Shown piece after piece: positions 60,185 through 64,000 of a stretch of 64,000 nucleotides of DNA. The notes beneath the pieces were generated by a model that was not told the DNA's origin, made no database searches, and was given only the letters and a program-made list of their open reading frames with translations. Position 1 is the first letter of the stretch, and every line of letters starts with the position of its first letter. Both the position numbers and the translations under genes were made by a program. The stretch is from an uncultured Lysobacteraceae bacterium (lineage in GTDB: Bacteria > Pseudomonadota > Gammaproteobacteria > Xanthomonadales > Xanthomonadaceae), in NCBI GenBank assembly GCA_902825775.1, contig CADECF010000009.1, positions 1 through 64,000 of the forward strand, written 5' to 3'.

Positions 60185-61267
60185 ATGCGTCATATCTGTT
60201 GGCTGATATTGCTCATCGTCGCAGGATTTTCTCCTGCAGCTTCCGCCGCAGATGCCGCGAGAATCGTCCGCCGCGATTTCTTCGTCACCGCATCGGACGG
60301 CGTCCGCATCCACGTCCGCGAAGTCGCCCGAGCCGGCAAGCGCACGCAAGGCGCGCCGCTGATCCTGATCCACGGCGCGCGCGTACCGGGCCCGGCCTCT
60401 TTCGACCTGCCGGTGGCCAACGGCTCGCTGGCCGCCGACCTCGCCCGGCGCACCGCACGCCCGGTCTATGTGATGGACGCGCGCGGCTATGGCGGTTCGG
60501 AACGTCCCGCCGCCATGCGCAAACCGGCATCGCAGTCGCGCCCGCTTTCGCGCGCCTACGAGGTCGTGCGCGATATCGATGCGGTCGTGGAGGCCGTGCG
60601 CCGCAAAGGCGAACCGGTTGCGTTGCTAGGGTGGGCGACGGGAGGCATGTGGGCGGCTTTTTATGCATCGCTGCATCCGGAAAAAGTCGATCGCCTGATC
60701 ACGCTCAACGCGCTGTACGGCGGTTCCGCCGAACACGCGATGTTGGGCCGCGGCTCGTCGATCGGCGACCCGCAGCATCCGGAAAGATTGAACCCGGAAA
60801 TCGGCGGTTACGCCGAATATCCCGCATCGTCGCTGTTCGGCGTATGGGATCGCTCGATTCCCGGCGAAAACAAGGCCGCGTGGCGCGATCCCGCCATCGC
60901 CGAAGCTTATGCGGCGGCGGCGCTGGCCAGCGATCCGGCTTCGGCCCAGCACGATCCGCCCGTTTTCCGTGCCCCGATGGGCGCGATGGAAGACTGTTTC
61001 TACCAGGCGACGGGGCGGCGTCTGTTCGACGCCTCGTCGATCACCGCCCGTATCCTGATCGTGCGTTCCGGCCGCGATTTCTGGAGCCGGCCGGAAGACG
61101 CGGCTACGCTGGCGCGCGATGCCGTGCGCAGCGAGCGCGTCGAGCGCCTGGATCTGCCCGAGGCCACGCATATGGTCCACCTCGACCGCCCCGAACGCGG
61201 CCGCGACCGGCTGCTGGCCGGTATCGAATTCTTCCTCGCACAAACACCGAAGCCGCCTGCACGCTGA
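60185..61267 (+). CDS. Exported alpha/beta-hydrolase-fold protein lacking nucleophile Ser
   Basis: The 360-aa precursor has a signal peptide (about 1-22, ASAAD) and an alpha/beta-hydrolase fold: oxyanion segment LILIHGARVPGPAS, strand VYVMDARGYGGSE and helices to the C-terminus. The nucleophile elbow reads GWATGG, so Ala stands where Ser is expected; the acid (SGRDFW) and the base (THMVHLDRP) are kept. It may be non-hydrolytic or use another residue. ATG at 60185 begins the signal peptide. It precedes the sigma operon on the same strand. Confidence 0.83.
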   Translation: MRHICWLILLIVAGFSPAASAADAARIVRRDFFVTASDGVRIHVREVARAGKRTQGAPLILIHGARVPGPASFDLPVANGSLAADLARRTARPVYVMDARGYGGSERPAAMRKPASQSRPLSRAYEVVRDIDAVVEAVRRKGEPVALLGWATGGMWAAFYASLHPEKVDRLITLNALYGGSAEHAMLGRGSSIGDPQHPERLNPEIGGYAEYPASSLFGVWDRSIPGENKAAWRDPAIAEAYAAAALASDPASAQHDPPVFRAPMGAMEDCFYQATGRRLFDASSITARILIVRSGRDFWSRPEDAATLARDAVRSERVERLDLPEATHMVHLDRPERGRDRLLAGIEFFLAQTPKPPAR

Positions 61268-61297
61268 CCGCAGCCGCCTTGCGCCATACTCCGCGCC

Positions 61298-61870
61298 ATG
61301 CCGCCGACGCCCGCCGCCGCCAGCTCAGACCGCGATCAACTCAGCGCCCTGCTCCGCGCCTGCGCGAGCGGCGATCGGGCCGCATTCGAGACTTTGTACG
61401 GCCGCACATCGGCGAAACTATTCGGGGTCTGCCTGCGTATCTTGGGGCAACCCAGCGAAGCCGAAGAGGCGCTTCAGGATGCGTATCTCGCCATATGGCG
61501 CAAGGCCGGCCAGTTCGACGCCCGCCTCGCCAGCCCGATCACGTGGCTGGCGATGATCGCGCGCAACAAGGCCATCGACCGGCTGCGCGCGGACCGCGTC
61601 GGCCGCGCCGGCGTGCCGATCGACCTGACCGCGGAGCTGGCCGACGATAGCCCCACGGTCGCCGCGCAAGCCGAAACGCAGGCCGAAGGCCGTCGTCTGC
61701 GTTCGTGCATCGGCGAATTGCCAGGCGAACAGCGCAACGTCATCCGCATCGCCTTCTTCGAGGGTTGTACCTACGAAGAAATCGCGGCCCGCAGCGATAC
61801 GCCGCTCGGTACGGTGAAAAGCTGGATCCGCCGCGGCCTGATCAAATTGAAGGCCTGTCTCGAACGATGA
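61298..61870 (+). CDS. ECF sigma factor (SigK-like)
   Basis: The 190-aa sigma-70 family factor has region 2 (AAFETLYGRTSAKLFGVCLRIL, AEEALQDAYLAIWRKAGQFD) and region 4 (PGEQRNVIRIAFFEGCTYEEIAARSDTPLGTVKSWIRRG). TPLGTVKSW is the recognition helix. It resembles SigK-type ECF factors with RskA-like anti-sigma partners. The stop overlaps the next start (ATGA). A fasciclin gene follows the pair, an arrangement common for this group. Confidence 0.94.
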   Translation: MPPTPAAASSDRDQLSALLRACASGDRAAFETLYGRTSAKLFGVCLRILGQPSEAEEALQDAYLAIWRKAGQFDARLASPITWLAMIARNKAIDRLRADRVGRAGVPIDLTAELADDSPTVAAQAETQAEGRRLRSCIGELPGEQRNVIRIAFFEGCTYEEIAARSDTPLGTVKSWIRRGLIKLKACLER

Positions 61871-62598
61871 ACAGCACCGGTCCCACCATGCCTCCGCACG
61901 ATCCGCCAGAGCGCGACACGCTCGCTGCGGAGTACGTGCTGGGCGTGCTCGACGCGCAAGCGCGCCGCGAGGTCGAGCGACGCATCGCGCGCGAGCCGGC
62001 GTTGGCGGCCGAAGTCGCGGCGTGGGAAGCGCGCCTGGCGCCGATGCTCGACGATGTCGCGCCGGTCTCCGCACCCGCGCATATCTGGCCGCGCATCCGC
62101 GCGACGCTGGGCCACGATGCGCCTGCGCGCGCGGCGGCATCGCGCTCGCTGTGGGAGAGTTTGCCGTTCTGGCGCAGCGTGGGCGCAGCCGGCTTCGCGA
62201 TGGCCGCTGCGGCCGTCGTCTTCATCGCCGTACAACGGCCGCCGCCGGCGCCGGCCGGCAAACCCATGGTGGTCGCGATACGCCACGACGACGGCAGCCC
62301 CGCCTACACCGCCACGTTCGATATGCAACGGTCGATGCTGGTGCTCATGCCGTTGGACGGCGGTGGCACGGGCGACGATGGCCGCGTGCCGGAATTGTGG
62401 CTGATCCCTAGCGGCGGCACGCCGCAATCGCTCGGTGTCATCGACCGCAAGAACGCGATGATGATGCGCCTGCCCGCGCGGCTGCGCGATGCCATCGCCG
62501 GCGGCGTCATGGCCGTCACGATGGAACCGGCCGGCGGATCGCCCACCGGACAGCCTACGGGCCCGATGATCGCCAAGGGCGACATCGTCGGCATCTAG
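61867..62598 (+). CDS. RskA-like anti-sigma factor
   Basis: The 243-aa protein has a cytoplasmic sigma-binding part (DTLAAEYVLGVLDAQARREVERRIAREPAL; about 16-45), one membrane helix (SVGAAGFAMAAAAVVFIAVQ, about 103-122) and a periplasmic anti-sigma-K domain (RVPELWLIPSGGTPQSLGVI, to the end). YVLGVLD is the signature of the family. It is translated with the sigma factor by overlap and presumably holds it inactive at the membrane until a signal arrives. Confidence 0.93.
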   Translation: MNSTGPTMPPHDPPERDTLAAEYVLGVLDAQARREVERRIAREPALAAEVAAWEARLAPMLDDVAPVSAPAHIWPRIRATLGHDAPARAAASRSLWESLPFWRSVGAAGFAMAAAAVVFIAVQRPPPAPAGKPMVVAIRHDDGSPAYTATFDMQRSMLVLMPLDGGGTGDDGRVPELWLIPSGGTPQSLGVIDRKNAMMMRLPARLRDAIAGGVMAVTMEPAGGSPTGQPTGPMIAKGDIVGI

Positions 62599-62689
62599 TC
62601 CGCGAAAAATAATGTGCATCCGGATGGCGCCGGCCGCCGTAACTCCATTGCCTCTGCCCGACAGGGGTTCCCACTCAATGGAGTCCGTC

Positions 62690-63274
62690 ATGAATCCGAT
62701 CCGCAATCGTCTCTTCCTGGCCTGCACCGCGCTCTCGCTGGCTTTCGGCGCCGCCGCGATGCCGGCTTTCGCCGACGGCATGAACAAGGAGCGCACCGTC
62801 ACCGTCGGCGGCGCGCCGATGTATCCGTCGAAGAACATCATCCAGAACGCGGTCAATTCGAAAGACCACACCACGCTCGTCGCGGCGGTGAAAGCCGCCG
62901 GCTTGGTGGACACGTTGTCGGGCGCAGGCCCGTTCACCGTGTTCGCACCGACCAATGCCGCCTTCGCCGCGCTGCCGGCAGGCACCGTCGAAACCCTGCT
63001 GAAGCCCGAAAACAAGCCCGCTTTGACCAAGGTGCTGACGTATCACGTCGTCGCCGGCCGTATGACCGCGAGCGACCTGATGGCCGCGGTCAAGCGCGGC
63101 GGCGGCAAGGCTTCGCTCACCACCGTCGAAGGCGAACCTTTGACCGTGATGCAGTCCGGAAAATCGCTGTGGGTGACCGACGCCAAAGGCAATCGCGCGC
63201 AGGTCGCGATCGGCGATGTGCTGCAGTCCAATGGCGTGATCCATGTCGTCGACAAGGTGTTGCTGCCCAGTTAA
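62690..63274 (+). CDS. Fasciclin-domain secreted protein
   Basis: The 194-aa precursor has a signal peptide (1-28, PAFADG) and one FAS1 domain. FTVFAPTNAAFAALP is the H1 box, LTYHVVAGRM the YH motif, and NGVIHVVDKVLLP the H2 end. FAS1 proteins are often adhesive or linked to polymer. GGAG precedes the ATG at 62690. It is about 90 bases after the anti-sigma gene and is probably the main target of the sigma factor (inference). Confidence 0.93.
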   Translation: MNPIRNRLFLACTALSLAFGAAAMPAFADGMNKERTVTVGGAPMYPSKNIIQNAVNSKDHTTLVAAVKAAGLVDTLSGAGPFTVFAPTNAAFAALPAGTVETLLKPENKPALTKVLTYHVVAGRMTASDLMAAVKRGGGKASLTTVEGEPLTVMQSGKSLWVTDAKGNRAQVAIGDVLQSNGVIHVVDKVLLPS

Positions 63275-63316
63275 GAAATGCGCGGCGCCAGACATGCGCA
63301 TCCAGCGCCTTTGCTT

Positions 63317-63440
63317 TAGCCCTCTCCCGCTTTGCGGGAGAGGGTTGGGTGAGGGCGCGCGGGATTGCCGATGGCGGCGTTGCGATCTGGTATCGCGTTA
63401 AAGTCACTGGATTCCCGCCTTCGCGGGAATGACGGCTAAA
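63317..63440. repeat. CCCTCTCCCGC and GGATTCCCGCC repeats
   Basis: CCCTCTCCCGCTTTGCGGGA (63319) and CACTGGATTCCCGCCTTCGC to GGAATGACGGC (63405-63436). They fill the gap after the fasciclin gene. Confidence 0.82.
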
Positions 63441-63518
63441 ATCAAATGCGGGATCTATCCGACGTATTGACGCGTCGCGAAGCTAGAATCCTCGGAAGCC
63501 TCACATCGGATCCGAAAA

Positions 63519-64000
63519 ATGCGAACGAGCGTTGCCATACGCATGGCGGTTTATCTGCTGGCGACAGCCCTGATCCCGCCGTGGGTCCAAGCAGACGCGA
63601 AAGAAACCGATCGGGCGAAAAAACCCGATACCGAAATATCGCTCGTCACCCTGAACCTGTACCACGACAAGGCGCAATGGCCCAAGCGCCTGCCGGCCAT
63701 TCTCGCCGAACTCAAGCGGCTGCGGCCGGATGCGATCGCACTGCAGGAAGTGATCGGCCACGAGACGCTTCCCAATCAGGCGAAGACCCTGGCAGATGCG
63801 CTCGGTTACGGCTACGTTTTCAGCTCGACCGATCCTGCCGGCAGCCCGAGGCGCTACGGCAACGCGATACTGACGCGCCATCCGATCCTGGCGCAGGATT
63901 GGGCGCGGCTTGAACCGCTCGACGATTCCCGCACCGCCCTGCATCTGCGCATCGCCATCGGCGGCCGCGCGATCAATGTCTACAACACCCATCTGCACTG
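63519..64000 (+). CDS. Exonuclease/endonuclease/phosphatase-family protein, 5' part
   Basis: The first about 160 residues are in the window; the gene runs off the right edge. A signal peptide covers about 1-26 (IPPWVQA). ISLVTLNLYHDK and DAIALQEVIGHETL carry the Asn and metal Glu of the EEP fold, and RYGNAILTRHPIL and NVYNTHLH continue it. It probably acts outside the cytoplasm as a nuclease or phosphodiesterase. ATG at 63519 or 63543 may start it. Confidence 0.9.
   Translation, partial: MRTSVAIRMAVYLLATALIPPWVQADAKETDRAKKPDTEISLVTLNLYHDKAQWPKRLPAILAELKRLRPDAIALQEVIGHETLPNQAKTLADALGYGYVFSSTDPAGSPRRYGNAILTRHPILAQDWARLEPLDDSRTALHLRIAIGGRAINVYNTHLH

Noticed and set aside
1-64000. Prophage, integrative element or insertion sequence
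   Set aside because: No transposase, integrase, phage structural gene or tRNA attachment site was seen; only small non-coding repeats.
1-64000. tRNA or rRNA genes
   Set aside because: No cloverleaf with a recognisable T-loop (GGTTCGAATC-like) and CCA end, and no rRNA sequence, was found by eye; a covariance search would be decisive.

Overview
The window looks like chromosomal DNA of a high-GC gammaproteobacterium. The gene families (class I fumarase, an E1 alpha-beta fusion, DUF6116, OmpA-like and glycine-zipper lipoproteins, CspA paralogues, Lhr-Ku-LigD) and the dense palindromic REP-like repeats fit Lysobacter/Xanthomonadaceae best. This is inferred from protein character and repeat style; no rRNA marker is present. 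I see no transposase, integrase, prophage, CRISPR array, tRNA or rRNA.

Layout. 0-2.4 kb: sdhC-sdhD-sdhA (sdhA runs off the left edge), preceded by a tiny SDHAF4/DUF1674 assembly-factor gene and divergent from ygfZ. 2.5-6.6 kb: an OmpA-like lipoprotein, then translationally coupled fdhD, a YdeP-type molybdopterin oxidoreductase and a small winged-helix-like protein. 6.7-12.4 kb, mostly minus strand: FMN reductase, fused branched-chain 2-oxoacid dehydrogenase E1, GST/GNAT pair, glutaryl-CoA dehydrogenase. 12.5-22.4 kb: glycine-zipper proteins, TatD, TcdA, a membrane-anchored cytochrome c, a cold-shock gene with a long leader, BON-MscS coupled to outer-membrane phospholipase A, CoA-binding protein and fumarase. 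22.5-33 kb: ECF sigma/anti-sigma/DUF4097 unit, ABC exporter, NYN-type RNase, DUF488, ferredoxin-NADP reductase, glutathione peroxidase, M3 peptidase.

33-43 kb: glycerophosphodiesterase, then a co-directional block lhr, ku, ligD that looks like an NHEJ-type repair module. The lhr reading frame carries two palindromic repeat elements in frame. 43-48 kb: a two-component system with an atypical kinase, divergent from an LTA-synthase-like membrane phosphotransferase, then a sirtuin. 48-58 kb: amino-acid permease, CFA synthase, DUF3298 lipoprotein, a second cold-shock gene sharing a conserved leader with the first, RluF, a histone H1-like protein coupled to a small acetyltransferase, a 65-aa protein behind a candidate sigma-54 promoter, rhomboid protease, peptide transporter, GST. 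58-64 kb: M14 peptidase, an alpha/beta-hydrolase lacking the nucleophile Ser, a second ECF sigma/anti-sigma pair followed by a fasciclin protein, and the start of an EEP-family phosphohydrolase cut by the right edge.

The most unusual signals are the shared structured leader of the two cold-shock genes, repeat elements read as protein inside lhr and at the ends of other genes, the histone-like/acetyltransferase overlap, and two enzymes with altered catalytic residues. No wholly new multi-gene system is evident; most genes are conserved housekeeping or accessory metabolism.
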